Origin: Acidovorax sp. HMWF029
GTDB lineage: Bacteria > Pseudomonadota > Gammaproteobacteria > Burkholderiales > Burkholderiaceae_C
Reading direction: 5' to 3'
DNA: 38,359 nt
Assembly: GCF_003060895.1 (NCBI RefSeq)
Contig: NZ_QAIH01000147.1
Coordinates: 1-38,359 of the forward strand
The notes under the pieces: model-generated
Seen by the model: the letters and a program-made list of their open reading frames with translations, nothing else
Database searches by the model: none
What the model was told of the DNA's origin: nothing
In this document: positions 25,374-34,015 of the stretch, piece after piece
Layout: each line of letters starts with the position of its first letter
How positions within the stretch are numbered: position 1 is the first letter of the stretch
Translations under genes and position numbers: made by a program

Positions 25374-25428
25374 TGTTTGCAATACATTTTTCATAAATGA
25401 GACATAAATGAAATCATCATTGCAAACA
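25374..25428. promoter_or_regulatory. candidate RpiR-type operator in the divergent promoter region
   Basis: TGTTTGCAAT (25374-25383) and ATTGCAAACA (25419-25428) are perfect 10-bp inverted repeats 35 bp apart. Between them lie two TAAATGA-like half-repeats. The right arm covers codons 4-7 of the regulator gene and the left arm is 68-77 bp from the peptidase start. Autoregulation and co-control of the peptidase-Bug operon are natural readings. Confidence 0.55.
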
Positions 25429-26331
25429 TCCACCGCACTGCTGACCGAGCGCCTGGCCCGCCAGGGAAGCGAACTCACCGCCAGCGAGCGCGCCCTGGCC
25501 GAGGCCCTGGGGCGCGACTACCCCCACGCGCTGCTGGAGTCGGCCACCGCGCTGGCGGCACGCACTGGCACCAGCGCATCGACCGTGGTGCGGCTGTTTG
25601 CCAAGCTCGGTTACGCCAGCTATGCAGAGGCCCAGCGCGAGGCGCGGGGCGAGGTCACCGCCCTGCTGCAAACCGCCGGGCAGCGCGCGCCCGTCACCAT
25701 CGGCACCGAGCGCAGCCTGCAGCAATGTGTGGACGACGCCCTGCTGCACGACCAGCACAACATCACCGCCACACGCGACGGGCTGGACATGGCGGCGTTC
25801 GAGGCCATCGTGGCGCGCATTGCGCAGAGCAGCGGGCGCGTCTTTGTGCTCGCGCAGATCAACAGCGCCCCCGTGGCCGCCTGGCTGGCGCTGCACCTGA
25901 ACATGTGCCGCCCCGGCGTGCACGAGCTGGGCGCGGGCGCCGTGGCCGCCACAGACCAGTTGCTCTGGATCCAGCCCGAAGACACGCTGCTGGTCTTCAG
26001 TATCCGACGCTATGCCAGCGGGCCGGTGAAGGTGGCCCAGCGGTTTCGCGACGCAGGGGCGCAGGTGCTGGCCATCATCGACAGCAACGCCGCACCGCTG
26101 GCGGCCCTGGCCCACCACCGCGTGCAGGTGCGCATCTCCAACGCTTCGCCGTTCGACTCGTACACCGCCGCATTTTTTGTGTGCAACGCCCTGGTGTCGG
26201 CCGTGGCCCAGCTGCGGCACGAGGCCGTGTCCGAAGCCCTGAAACGGCGCGATGACCTGTGGAAGGACGTGGAAGCCCAGCTCATCGTGGAGGGCAACCC
26301 GCCAGCGGGGCGGCGGGCAAACAAGCGCTAG
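25408..26331 (+). CDS. MurR/RpiR family transcriptional regulator
   Basis: This 307-residue regulator has an N-terminal RpiR-type helix-turn-helix (about 8-80, with ELTASERALAEAL and TGTSASTVVRLFAKLGYASYAE) and a C-terminal SIS domain (about 120-270, including EDTLLVFSIRRYASGPVKVAQRF) that usually senses a phosphosugar or a related ligand. It is divergent from the M20 peptidase and Bug genes, so those are its likely targets. The ATG at 25408 lies within the AT-rich operator region; no strong Shine-Dalgarno is seen. Confidence 0.9.
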   Translation: MKSSLQTSTALLTERLARQGSELTASERALAEALGRDYPHALLESATALAARTGTSASTVVRLFAKLGYASYAEAQREARGEVTALLQTAGQRAPVTIGTERSLQQCVDDALLHDQHNITATRDGLDMAAFEAIVARIAQSSGRVFVLAQINSAPVAAWLALHLNMCRPGVHELGAGAVAATDQLLWIQPEDTLLVFSIRRYASGPVKVAQRFRDAGAQVLAIIDSNAAPLAALAHHRVQVRISNASPFDSYTAAFFVCNALVSAVAQLRHEAVSEALKRRDDLWKDVEAQLIVEGNPPAGRRANKR

Positions 26332-26403
26332 CTGGCGCGAACATGCGCCATCCTCACCGGCTCAGCAGACGTTGTCGAACGCTCCTGCGCTCCTGCGCCC
26401 ATG

Positions 26404-26434
26404 AAAAAAACGCTCCGTAGAGCGTTTTTTGTTT
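26404..26434. terminator. bidirectional Rho-independent terminator
   Basis: AAAAAACGCTC, loop CGTA, GAGCGTTTTTT form an 11-bp A/T-flanked stem (26405-26430) followed by GTTTT. It can terminate the RpiR gene on the plus strand and the gltL operon on the minus strand. Confidence 0.9.
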
Positions 26435-26493
26435 TCCGGTCTCAACTCCAACCTGCGCATAACCCACACCCTGTAAAACTGGCCAGACGCCAG

Positions 26494-26576
26494 CCAGTGG
26501 CGCCGCGCAAGGGCCGCCCCGCCGCGCTGTCGGCGTCCCCCTGGGGGGAAGGCGCCGCAGGCGACTCAGGGGGGAG
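26494..26576. repeat. GC-rich dispersed repeat (family 2), inverted
   Basis: GCGCAAGGGCCGCCCCG, TCCCCCTGGGGGGAAGGCGC and GGCGACTCAGGGGGG are the reverse complement of the 10091 copy. The repeat ends exactly at the gltL stop codon. Confidence 0.65.
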
Positions 26577-27314
26577 TCAATGCGCCAGGATCTTGTTGAG
26601 GAAGTCTTTCGTGCGCGGCTGGCGCGCATCAGGGTTGTTGAAGAACTCGTCCTTCGAGCAGTCTTCCAGGATCTTGCCGCCCACGTCCATGAAGATCACG
26701 CGGTTGCTCACCTTGCGGGCAAAGCCCATTTCGTGGGTCACGCACATCATGGTCATGCCTTCGTTGGCCAGGCCCACCATCACGTCCAGCACTTCACCGA
26801 CCATTTCGGGGTCGAGCGCCGAGGTGGGTTCGTCGAACAGCATCACGATGGGGTCCATCGACAGCGCGCGCGCAATGGCCACGCGCTGTTGCTGGCCACC
26901 CGAGAGCTGGCCGGGGAACTTGTCCTTGTGGGCGATCAGGCCCACGCGCTCCAGCATCTTCAGGCCGCGCTTCTTGGCGTCGTCCGCGCTGCGGCCCAGC
27001 ACCTTGATCTGCGCAATCGTCAGGTTGTCCGTCACCGACAGGTGGGGGAACAGCTCGAAGTGCTGGAACACCATGCCCACGCGGCTGCGCAGCTTGGGCA
27101 GGTTGGTGCTGGGGTCGTGCAGCTTCACGCCGTCCACCGTGATCTCGCCCTTCTGGAAGGGTTCAAGCGCGTTGATGGTCTTGATCAGCGTGGACTTGCC
27201 CGAGCCCGAGGGGCCACACACCACCACCACTTCGCCCTTGTTGATGGTGGCCGAGCACTCGTTGAGCACCTGCACGGGGCCATACCACTTGGATACGTTT
27301 TTGAGTTCGATCAT
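26577..27314 (-). CDS. gltL: glutamate/aspartate-type amino acid ABC transporter ATPase
   Basis: This 245-residue ABC ATPase of the polar amino acid family has Walker [10 protein letters not shown] (about 34-42), the Q-loop [13 protein letters not shown], signature LSGGQQQRV and Walker [15 protein letters not shown], then CVTHEM. It powers uptake through the GltJK permease pair. It lies 23 nt after gltK and is the last gene of the operon. The gene symbol follows operon context (GltI-J-K-L order) and sequence; aatP-like naming is also used. Confidence 0.93.
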   Translation of the reverse strand: MIELKNVSKWYGPVQVLNECSATINKGEVVVVCGPSGSGKSTLIKTINALEPFQKGEITVDGVKLHDPSTNLPKLRSRVGMVFQHFELFPHLSVTDNLTIAQIKVLGRSADDAKKRGLKMLERVGLIAHKDKFPGQLSGGQQQRVAIARALSMDPIVMLFDEPTSALDPEMVGEVLDVMVGLANEGMTMMCVTHEMGFARKVSNRVIFMDVGGKILEDCSKDEFFNNPDARQPRTKDFLNKILAH

Positions 27315-27337
27315 TGTTTATTCCTCAATCTCTCGGA

Positions 27338-28003
27338 TCACCGGATGATGGCGATCTTCTGGTGCAGGCGCTTGACCATCCAGGACAGCGCGTAGCACAT
27401 CACAAAGTACAGGACGGCAGCAGCCAGGTAGGCCTCGATGGGGCGGCCGAAGTTCTTGCCTGCCACTTCAAAGCCCTTGAGCATGTCGTAGGCGCCAATC
27501 GCATACACCAGCGACGTGTCCTGGAACAGGATGATGGTCTGCGTGAGCAGCACCGGCAGCATGTTGCGGAACGCCTGGGGCAGCACCACCAGCTTCATGT
27601 TCTGGCCGTAGGTCATCCCGAGCGCCTGGCCCGCATACACCTGGCCACGCGGAATGGACTGGATACCGGCACGCATGATTTCGCTGAAATACGCAGCCTC
27701 AAACGCAATGAAGGTGATGACCGCCGATACCTCGGCACCGATGGGGCGGCCGATGATGGCAGGCACCAGCAGGAAGAACCACAGGATCACCATCACCAGC
27801 GGAATGGAGCGCATGCCGTTGACGTAGATGGTGGCAGGCACGTCCAGCCACTTCTTGCCCGACAGGCGCATGAGTGCCAGCAGGGTGCCGAAGAACACGC
27901 CGCCGATGGTGGCGATCACCGTGAGCATCAGGCTGAAGTACAGCCCCTTGAGCACGAAGTTGGAGATCAGGTCCCAGTTGTAGAAGGAGAAGTCGAGATT
28001 CAT
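27338..28003 (-). CDS. gltK: glutamate/aspartate-type ABC permease GltK
   Basis: This 221-residue inner-membrane permease of the HisM-type polar amino acid family has five or so hydrophobic segments and the EAA loop GIQSIPRGQVYAGQALGMTYGQNMKLVVLPQA that docks with the ATPase. The ATG at 28003 sits 1 nt after the gltJ stop; the TTG-type upstream start would lie inside gltJ. Confidence 0.92.
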   Translation of the reverse strand: MNLDFSFYNWDLISNFVLKGLYFSLMLTVIATIGGVFFGTLLALMRLSGKKWLDVPATIYVNGMRSIPLVMVILWFFLLVPAIIGRPIGAEVSAVITFIAFEAAYFSEIMRAGIQSIPRGQVYAGQALGMTYGQNMKLVVLPQAFRNMLPVLLTQTIILFQDTSLVYAIGAYDMLKGFEVAGKNFGRPIEAYLAAAVLYFVMCYALSWMVKRLHQKIAIIR

Positions 28004-28004
28004 A

Positions 28005-28763
28005 TCAGTGTCCTCCCCCAGCCGCACCGGCCACCACCATGCCCGGGATGCGCACGCGCTTCTCGACGAACGCCATGATCCGGTTGATAGCGAAGGCGGA
28101 GATGATGTAGAGCGTTGTCACGGCGAGGTAGACCTCGATGCCGCGCGAGGTTTCTTCCTGCGCCTGCATGGCGAACATGGTGAGTTCAGCCACCGACACA
28201 GCAAACGCCACAGACGAATTCTTGAAGATGTTCATCGTCTCGCTGGTGAGCGGCGGGATGATGATGCGAAACGCCATGGGCAGCAGCACGTAGCGGTAGG
28301 TCTGGAAGGTGGTGAACCCCATGGCCATGCCCGCGTAGCGCTGGCCGCGCGGCAAAGCCTGAATACCCGAGCGCACCTGCTCGGCGATACGCGCCGAGGT
28401 GAAGAAGCCCAGGGCCAGCACCACCAGTGCAAAGCCGGGCACGCCCTTCATCACAGGGAACAGACTCGGGATGACGTGGTACCAGAGGAAAATCTGGACC
28501 AGCAGCGGAATATTGCGAAACAGCTCGACCCAGGCATTGCCCAGCCGAACAATCATGGGCCGGTCTTGCAAGGTACGCAGCGTGCCGATGAAAGAGCCCA
28601 ACACAAGCGCCAGCACCAGGGCCAGCAACGAAACAGACACCGTCCAGCCCCAGGCCGACAGCATCCAGTCCAGGTAGGTGATGTCGCCGCCCTTGCCAAA
28701 GCAGCTTTGCACGACTTCCCGGTCCATGGTGTCCTGGCAGAACACCTGCCAATCCCAACTCAT
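28005..28763 (-). CDS. gltJ: glutamate/aspartate-type ABC permease GltJ
   Basis: This 252-residue inner-membrane permease carries the EAA loop GIQALPRGQRYAGMAMGFTTFQTYRYVLLPMAFR. It has an N-terminal extension facing the periplasm (MSWDWQVFCQDTM...) and hydrophobic segments at about 38-60, 85-105, 105-120 and 205-225, as in GltJ proteins. It forms a heterodimeric channel with GltK. A hairpin with a T-run lies between it and the upstream gltI. Confidence 0.92.
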   Translation of the reverse strand: MSWDWQVFCQDTMDREVVQSCFGKGGDITYLDWMLSAWGWTVSVSLLALVLALVLGSFIGTLRTLQDRPMIVRLGNAWVELFRNIPLLVQIFLWYHVIPSLFPVMKGVPGFALVVLALGFFTSARIAEQVRSGIQALPRGQRYAGMAMGFTTFQTYRYVLLPMAFRIIIPPLTSETMNIFKNSSVAFAVSVAELTMFAMQAQEETSRGIEVYLAVTTLYIISAFAINRIMAFVEKRVRIPGMVVAGAAGGGH

Positions 28764-28824
28764 AGGAGCACCCCTTTAATTCTTGGTATTGCGCCGGGCC
28801 AGGCGCCATGGCGCCCGGTCCAAC

Positions 28825-28859
28825 AAAAAAGCCCCTTCAAACCGGCTGGCCGAAGGGGC
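28825..28859 (-). terminator. intercistronic terminator/attenuator between gltI and gltJ
   Basis: On the minus strand GCCCCTTC (28859-28852) pairs with GAAGGGGC (28838-28831) as a perfect 8-bp stem with a 13-nt loop, followed by six T residues (28830-28825). It lies within the operon, 16 nt after the binding-protein stop. It should let most transcripts stop there, giving more binding protein than permease. Confidence 0.85.
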
Positions 28860-28875
28860 ACAAGCGTCGAGAAGA

Positions 28876-29775
28876 TTACTTCTTGGCGTAGTCTTCCATC
28901 GGCTTGTCGTTAGGAGCTGCCCAGGCTGCCTTGGTGGCATCGGACATCGGCAGGCCGATCTTGGTGTTGGTCGGCGGCACAGGTTGCATGAACCACTTGT
29001 CGTACAGCTTGGCCAGCGAACCATCGGCGATCTGGCGCTTGATGCTGTCGTCTACAGCCTTCTTGAAGGCGGGGTCGTCCTTGCGCAGCATGCAGGCGAT
29101 GGGTTCCACGTTCAGGATTTCACCGACGATCTTGTAGTCGGCAGGTGCCTTGGACTTGGAGATGTTGGCGGCCAGGATGGAGCCGTCCATCACGAAGGCG
29201 TCGGCACGGCCGGTTTCCAGCATCAGGAAGCTGTCGGCGTGGTCCTTGCCGAAGACTTCCTTGAAGTCGACGCCACCAGCGCGCTCGTGCTTGCGCAGCG
29301 TTTGCACCGAGGTGGTGCCCGTGGTGGTGGCCACAGTCTTGCCGTTCAGGTCCTTGATGGACGTGATGCCCGAGCTGGCCTTGGTGGCGATGCGCACTTC
29401 TTCCACGTAGGTGGTCACAGCGAACGCCACATCCTTCTGGCGGGCGGCGTTGTTAGTGGTGGAGCCGCACTCCAGGTCCACGGTGCCGTTGGTCACCAGG
29501 GGGATGCGGTTCTGCGAGGTCACGGGCTGGTACTTGACTTCCAGCTTGGACAGGCCCAGGGCCTTCTGGATGTCGGCCAGGACGATTTCACCCATTTCGG
29601 TGTGGAAGCCCACGTACTTGCCGTTGCCCAGCGTGTAGGAAAGGCCCGAAGACTCGCGCACGCCCAGCGTCACGCTGCCAGAAGCCTTGATCTTGGCCAG
29701 GGTGTCGGTGGCTTGTGCGAACGCGCTGCCTGCGGCCAGGGCGGTCACAGCAATCGCGAGCAAATGTTTCTTCAT
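28876..29775 (-). CDS. gltI: glutamate/aspartate ABC periplasmic binding protein
   Basis: This 299-residue periplasmic solute-binding protein has a signal peptide (MKKHLLAIAVTALAAGSAFA) and the polar amino acid binding fold. Conserved stretches include SVTLGVRESSGLSY, LECGSTTNNAARQKDVAF and RADAFVMDGSILAA. It precedes gltJKL and captures glutamate/aspartate or related acids. A good ribosome site (AAGGAGATC) precedes the ATG. It is about 100 nt downstream of a second GltI paralogue. Confidence 0.93.
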   Translation of the reverse strand: MKKHLLAIAVTALAAGSAFAQATDTLAKIKASGSVTLGVRESSGLSYTLGNGKYVGFHTEMGEIVLADIQKALGLSKLEVKYQPVTSQNRIPLVTNGTVDLECGSTTNNAARQKDVAFAVTTYVEEVRIATKASSGITSIKDLNGKTVATTTGTTSVQTLRKHERAGGVDFKEVFGKDHADSFLMLETGRADAFVMDGSILAANISKSKAPADYKIVGEILNVEPIACMLRKDDPAFKKAVDDSIKRQIADGSLAKLYDKWFMQPVPPTNTKIGLPMSDATKAAWAAPNDKPMEDYAKK

Positions 29776-29814
29776 AGGGATCTCCTTGTGTTGAAAACAG
29801 AAAAAAGGGGGAAA

Positions 29815-29865
29815 TTCTAGAGACTGGCCGCAACCCGCCCGGGCTGCAAGCCCAAACGTCTAGAA
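29815..29865 (-). promoter_or_regulatory. dyad between the two gltI paralogues
   Basis: TTCTAGA (29815-29821) and TCTAGAA (29859-29865) are perfect inverted repeats enclosing GC-rich sequence with its own CCCGGGCTGCAAGCCC. On the minus strand it is followed by TTTCCCCCTTTTTTCTG before gltI, so it could be a regulatory stem or weak terminator of the upstream gene. Confidence 0.35.
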
Positions 29866-29894
29866 ATAGGGGAGGACTTACCCGAGGATACTAG

Positions 29895-30794
29895 TCAGAA
29901 GGGAACCTGATCGGTAGGGTATTTCCAGAAGTCGCGCAACAGATAACTGACCGGCAGGTTCAGCACCGTGTTGTTCGGGGGGATGGGCTTGTTGAACCAC
30001 TTGTCATAAATGGGGTAGATGTCGCGGCTGGTGATCAGGCGGCGCATTTCCTCGTCCACCAGTTTTTTGAACTCGGGGTCGTTCTTGGGCAGCATGATGG
30101 CCAGCGGCTCGGTGGTCATGAAGCGGCCCACCACCTTGAGCGCCTTGGGGTCAGGCCGCCCGGCGGCCAGGCCATACAGCAGCACGTCGTCCATCACAAA
30201 GGCATCGGCCTCACCTTTTTCGACCATCTCGACCGCCTTGGCGTGGTCGGGCGCCTCCACGATGGTGATGCCCATCAGGCGCTCGCGGTTGGCCTGGTCA
30301 GCGGCCTTGAGCGGGGTGGTGCCCTTGGTGGACACCAGTTTCTTGCCGTTCAGGTCTTCCACCTTGTCGATAGCGCTGGCGGACTTCACCAGCAGCCGTG
30401 CGCCGGTGATGAAGTGGGGAATGGTGAACGCCACCTTCTGGCGCCGTTCGGCGTTGTTGGTGGTGGAGCCACACTCCATGTCAGCCTTGCCCTGCTCTAT
30501 CACCGAGATGCGGTTGGCAGGCGTAACGGCCACGAACTCCACTTCCATGTCCTTCTTGCCGGTTTTCTTGCGCACCACCTCGGCCAGGCGCAGACACAGG
30601 TCCACCGCGTAGCCCACGGGCTTGCCCGACTGGGAGTCGAGATACGAGAACGGCACCGAGGACTCCCGGTGGGCAATCACCAGCTTGCCGCCTGCGCTCA
30701 CACGCTCCAGCACCGTCGTCGCCTGCACGGACGCCGCCAGCAGGCAGCCCAGGGCAACGAGGCCCTTAGCGAATCTCCAGTGCTGAACTTTCAT
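29895..30794 (-). CDS. second polar amino acid ABC binding protein (GltI paralogue)
   Basis: This 299-residue periplasmic binding protein is clearly homologous to the gltI product downstream: both have the ECGSTTNNA motif, ADAFVMD and a similar C-terminal IYDKWF...PIPPNNT pattern. The signal peptide is MKVQHWRFAKGLVALGCLLAASVQA. Sequence divergence is large, so it is not a recent duplicate and may have a different ligand preference. The ATG at 30794 begins the signal peptide. It has no permease of its own nearby, so it may share GltJK. Confidence 0.9.
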   Translation of the reverse strand: MKVQHWRFAKGLVALGCLLAASVQATTVLERVSAGGKLVIAHRESSVPFSYLDSQSGKPVGYAVDLCLRLAEVVRKKTGKKDMEVEFVAVTPANRISVIEQGKADMECGSTTNNAERRQKVAFTIPHFITGARLLVKSASAIDKVEDLNGKKLVSTKGTTPLKAADQANRERLMGITIVEAPDHAKAVEMVEKGEADAFVMDDVLLYGLAAGRPDPKALKVVGRFMTTEPLAIMLPKNDPEFKKLVDEEMRRLITSRDIYPIYDKWFNKPIPPNNTVLNLPVSYLLRDFWKYPTDQVPF

Positions 30795-30972
30795 ACGACG
30801 TCCCGTTAAAAGAAAGGAATCGGGTTTGCAATGTTCGTGCCATCGTGGCAGTTGCAGGCATGTATTGTTGCCACCGACCCAGCGATGGCGCGAACTGTAC
30901 GTGTCGTTACTATGAAACTCCAATGCCGTTTGCGGGCGCAACTATGCAAAGTGTTTATATCCGTATTTACCC

Positions 30973-31905
30973 TTAGCATGACCCGGCTTGGGCCTGGAGG
31001 TAGGTCCAGAGTGCCTGGGCCGTGCCCTTGGGGGCTTCCTTGCCCCCCGGTTTCTCGCGGTAGGCACGTACATCCATGGTCATCTGCAGGCCCTCAGCCT
31101 CGGAGGGCGCCGCACTGACCAGGCGGCGCGAGCGCAACTCCTTCTTCACCGCGCTGTGAGGCAAAAAGGCCACGCCGTGGCCTTCCAGCGCCATGGCCTT
31201 GAGGCCCTCGGCCATGTCGGTCTCGTACACACGCTCCAGGTGTATGGGGGTGCACGACTGCTTGAGGATGAGTTCGGTGACCCGCCCCAGATAGGCACCG
31301 GGCGCGTAGCCCAAATAGGGCAACGGCTGGCCGGCGCGCCCCGGCAGGCGGTGCACGGGCTGGCCGTCGGCGTCGGCCTTGCTGTAGGGCGAGATCACCT
31401 CCTGCCCCAGGTTCACCATCTCGTAGCGGTCGGCGTCCAGCTGAAAGGGCTGGGAGGGGTGGTGGTAGGCGATGAGCAGATCACACCCACCCTCCACCAA
31501 GCGCATCACAGCGTCATGCACATTGAGGGCGATGAGCCGGCTCTTGAACGGGCCGAACTTGTCGGCGAGGCTGGACACCCAGGCCGGGAAGAAGGTGAAT
31601 GCCAGCGTGTGCGGCACCGCAAACTCGATCATGTCCTTGCCCGCGCTGGTGTGTGCGCGCAGCATGGCGCGGGTGTTCTGCAGCGCCTGCAGCATTTCCA
31701 GCGCCTGGTCGTACAGGGTTTTGCCAGCGGGCGTGAGGCGGGTGGGGTAGGAGCTGCGGTCCACCAGATCGGTGCCCGCCCAAGCCTCCAGGGCCTGGAT
31801 GCGCCGCGAGAACGCGGGCTGGGTCACATGCCGCAGCTGGGCGGAGCGGCTGAAGCTGCGCGTTTCCGCAAGACTGACGAAATCTTCGAGCCACTTGGTT
31901 TCCAT
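30973..31905 (-). CDS. LysR family regulator (HypT-like)
   Basis: This 310-residue regulator begins METKWLEDFVSLAETRSFSRSAQ, with a LysR helix-turn-helix (QPAFSRRIQALEAWAG) and a C-terminal effector domain. The opening residues are very like E. coli HypT (IETKWLYDFL), so it belongs to that subgroup; the HypT-specific oxidation chemistry cannot be assumed. It is upstream of and co-oriented with the glutamate-type ABC genes and divergent from the TRAP operon, so either could be its target. Confidence 0.88.
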   Translation of the reverse strand: METKWLEDFVSLAETRSFSRSAQLRHVTQPAFSRRIQALEAWAGTDLVDRSSYPTRLTPAGKTLYDQALEMLQALQNTRAMLRAHTSAGKDMIEFAVPHTLAFTFFPAWVSSLADKFGPFKSRLIALNVHDAVMRLVEGGCDLLIAYHHPSQPFQLDADRYEMVNLGQEVISPYSKADADGQPVHRLPGRAGQPLPYLGYAPGAYLGRVTELILKQSCTPIHLERVYETDMAEGLKAMALEGHGVAFLPHSAVKKELRSRRLVSAAPSEAEGLQMTMDVRAYREKPGGKEAPKGTAQALWTYLQAQAGSC

Positions 31906-32136
31906 CGGTACATTATCTGCGCGGGGCCCGCCCGGCGCAGGGCGGGGCTATGAGGGTTTACCTGGCGCTTACCTGCTGCACCAATGGTGTGCACACTTAG
32001 CAACACATCGCATAATGCCGGGCAGCGCCAACCGCGCTTTGCGCTCAGGGCCTGTCCCTAGCCCCTGGTGCACAACACTGCCGGGCAGAGCCATTGACCA
32101 GCATTCGCATGTTTGTTCTCCTCTACCCCTGCCCCC

Positions 32137-32682
32137 ATGTCCTCCTCCTCTCCCCAAGGGGCCGCCCCCACCGACGCGGCTTCCCCGGCTGCGGACCCTG
32201 AGTCCGAACCCCGCTCGCTGCGGCTTGAAGACTGGCTCACCGTCCTCGTGATGGCAGCGCTTGCGCTCATCACGTTCGCCAATGTGCTTGTGCGCTACTT
32301 CACCAACTCCTCTTTCGCCTGGACGGAGGAAATCTCGGTCTTCCTGATGATCGTGCTGGCCCTCGTGGCTGGCTCTGCTGCGGTGGCGCGGGACCAGCAC
32401 ATCCGCATTGAGTACTTCGCCGAAGGCGGCTCCCCCGCGCGCCGCAAGCGGCTGGCACAGCTGGGCGCTGCCACCGTAGCCGCGCTGTTCGCGCTGATCG
32501 CCGTGCTCAGCGTGCGTGTGGTGTGGGACGACTACCGCTTTGGCGAGACCTCGCCAGGCATCGGCGTGCCACAGTGGTGGTACTCGATCTGGCTTCCCGT
32601 GATCTCGGCGCTGATCACAGCACGCGCCGTGGGCCTGCTGGTGCGGCGCACGCGTACCGCCTCGGAGGACCGCGAGCCATGA
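32137..32682 (+). CDS. TRAP transporter small permease (DctQ)
   Basis: This 181-residue four-helix membrane protein has a Pro/Ala/Ser-rich leader (about 1-25), then LEDWLTVLVMAALALITFANVLVRYF and SSFAWTEEISVFLMIVLALVAGSA, the conserved DctQ core. It forms the transporter with DctM and DctP for Na+-driven uptake of organic acids or similar compounds. The ATG at 32137 has no strong Shine-Dalgarno. Its TGA overlaps the dctM ATG by 4 nt. Confidence 0.9.
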   Translation: MSSSSPQGAAPTDAASPAADPESEPRSLRLEDWLTVLVMAALALITFANVLVRYFTNSSFAWTEEISVFLMIVLALVAGSAAVARDQHIRIEYFAEGGSPARRKRLAQLGAATVAALFALIAVLSVRVVWDDYRFGETSPGIGVPQWWYSIWLPVISALITARAVGLLVRRTRTASEDREP

Positions 32683-33977
32683 TCGCCACCCTGCTGTTCG
32701 TGGCCTTTCTGGGCCTGATGTTTGTGGGTGTTCCAATTGGTGCTGCACTGGGCCTGGCGGGCGCCGCCGCCATCGCGCTGGCCAATGCAGACAGCCAGTG
32801 GTTTGGTCTGCTCGCGGTGCCGCAGAACTTCTACGCCGGCCTGGGCAAGTACCCGCTGCTGGCCATCCCCATGTTTGTGCTGGTGGGCTCGATTTTTGAC
32901 CGCTCAGGTGTGGCGCTGCGCCTCGTCAACTTTGCCGTGGCCATCGTGGGTCGTGGCCCGGGCATGCTGCCGCTGGTGGCGATTGCGGTGGCCATGTTCC
33001 TCGGGGGCATCTCGGGCTCGGGCCCGGCCAACGCCGCCGCAGTGGGGGGAGTCATGATCGCGGCCATGTCGCGCGCGGGTTACCCGCCCTCGTTCTCGGC
33101 CAGCGTGGTGGGAGCAGCAGCGGCCACGGACATCCTGATCCCGCCCTCCGTCGCGTTCATCATCTACTCGGTGCTCGTGCCGGGCGCCTCGGTGCCAGCG
33201 CTGTTCGCGGCAGGCATGATTCCCGGCATCCTGGCCGGTATCGCTTTGATCGTGCCCGCCGTGTGGATGGCGCGCAAACACAAGATGGGGGAGCTCGAAG
33301 CCACCCTGCCCCGCCCGCCATTCTGGAAGAGCCTGCGCGAGGCCACCTGGGGCCTGGCCGCCCCCGTGCTGATCCTGGGCGGCATGCGCGCCGGCTGGTT
33401 CACGCCGACGGAGGCCGCCGTAGTCGCCGTGTTCTACGGTCTCTTTGTGGGCATGGTGATCCACCGCACGATCACCGTGCGCGACCTGTTCCCCATCCTG
33501 CGCGAGTCCGGCGAGCTGTCAGCCGTGATCCTCATCGTGGTGTCGCTCGCGGGCATCTTTGCGTATTCGCTGTCCACGCTGGGCGTGATCGACCCGGTGG
33601 CCAACGCTATCGTGAACTCGGGTCTGGGCGAATATGGCGTGCTGGCACTGCTCATCGTGCTGCTCATCACCGTGGGCATGTTCCTCGACGGCATCTCGAT
33701 CTTTCTGATCTTTGTGCCGCTCTTGCTGCCCATCATGCAGCACTACCACTGGGACCCGGTGTGGTTCGGCGTGATCCTCACGCTCAAGGTCGCGCTGGGC
33801 CAGTTCACCCCGCCACTGGCCGTGAACCTGATGGTGTCGTGCCGCATCGCCGGTGTGCGCATGGAATCGACCGTGCGCTGGGTGGGCTGGATGTTGTTTG
33901 CCATGTTCCTCGTGATGGTGGCTGTGATCGCCTTCCCGCAACTGGCCCTGTGGCTGCCCGCCAAGCTGGGCTATTGA
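32679..33977 (+). CDS. TRAP transporter large permease (DctM)
   Basis: This 432-residue polytopic membrane protein of the DctM family has repeated helices, LGLMFVGVPIGAALGLAG near the N-terminus, the conserved GGISGSGPANAAAVGGVMI and PSVAFIIYSVL segments, and VALGQFTPPLAVNLMVSCRI near the C-terminus. It carries the transport pathway. It is translationally coupled to dctQ and followed by dctP after 38 nt. Confidence 0.94.
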   Translation: MIATLLFVAFLGLMFVGVPIGAALGLAGAAAIALANADSQWFGLLAVPQNFYAGLGKYPLLAIPMFVLVGSIFDRSGVALRLVNFAVAIVGRGPGMLPLVAIAVAMFLGGISGSGPANAAAVGGVMIAAMSRAGYPPSFSASVVGAAAATDILIPPSVAFIIYSVLVPGASVPALFAAGMIPGILAGIALIVPAVWMARKHKMGELEATLPRPPFWKSLREATWGLAAPVLILGGMRAGWFTPTEAAVVAVFYGLFVGMVIHRTITVRDLFPILRESGELSAVILIVVSLAGIFAYSLSTLGVIDPVANAIVNSGLGEYGVLALLIVLLITVGMFLDGISIFLIFVPLLLPIMQHYHWDPVWFGVILTLKVALGQFTPPLAVNLMVSCRIAGVRMESTVRWVGWMLFAMFLVMVAVIAFPQLALWLPAKLGY

Positions 33978-34015
33978 CCCCTTCCCAATGAATTTCTAAC
34001 CAGGAGACTGAAACA

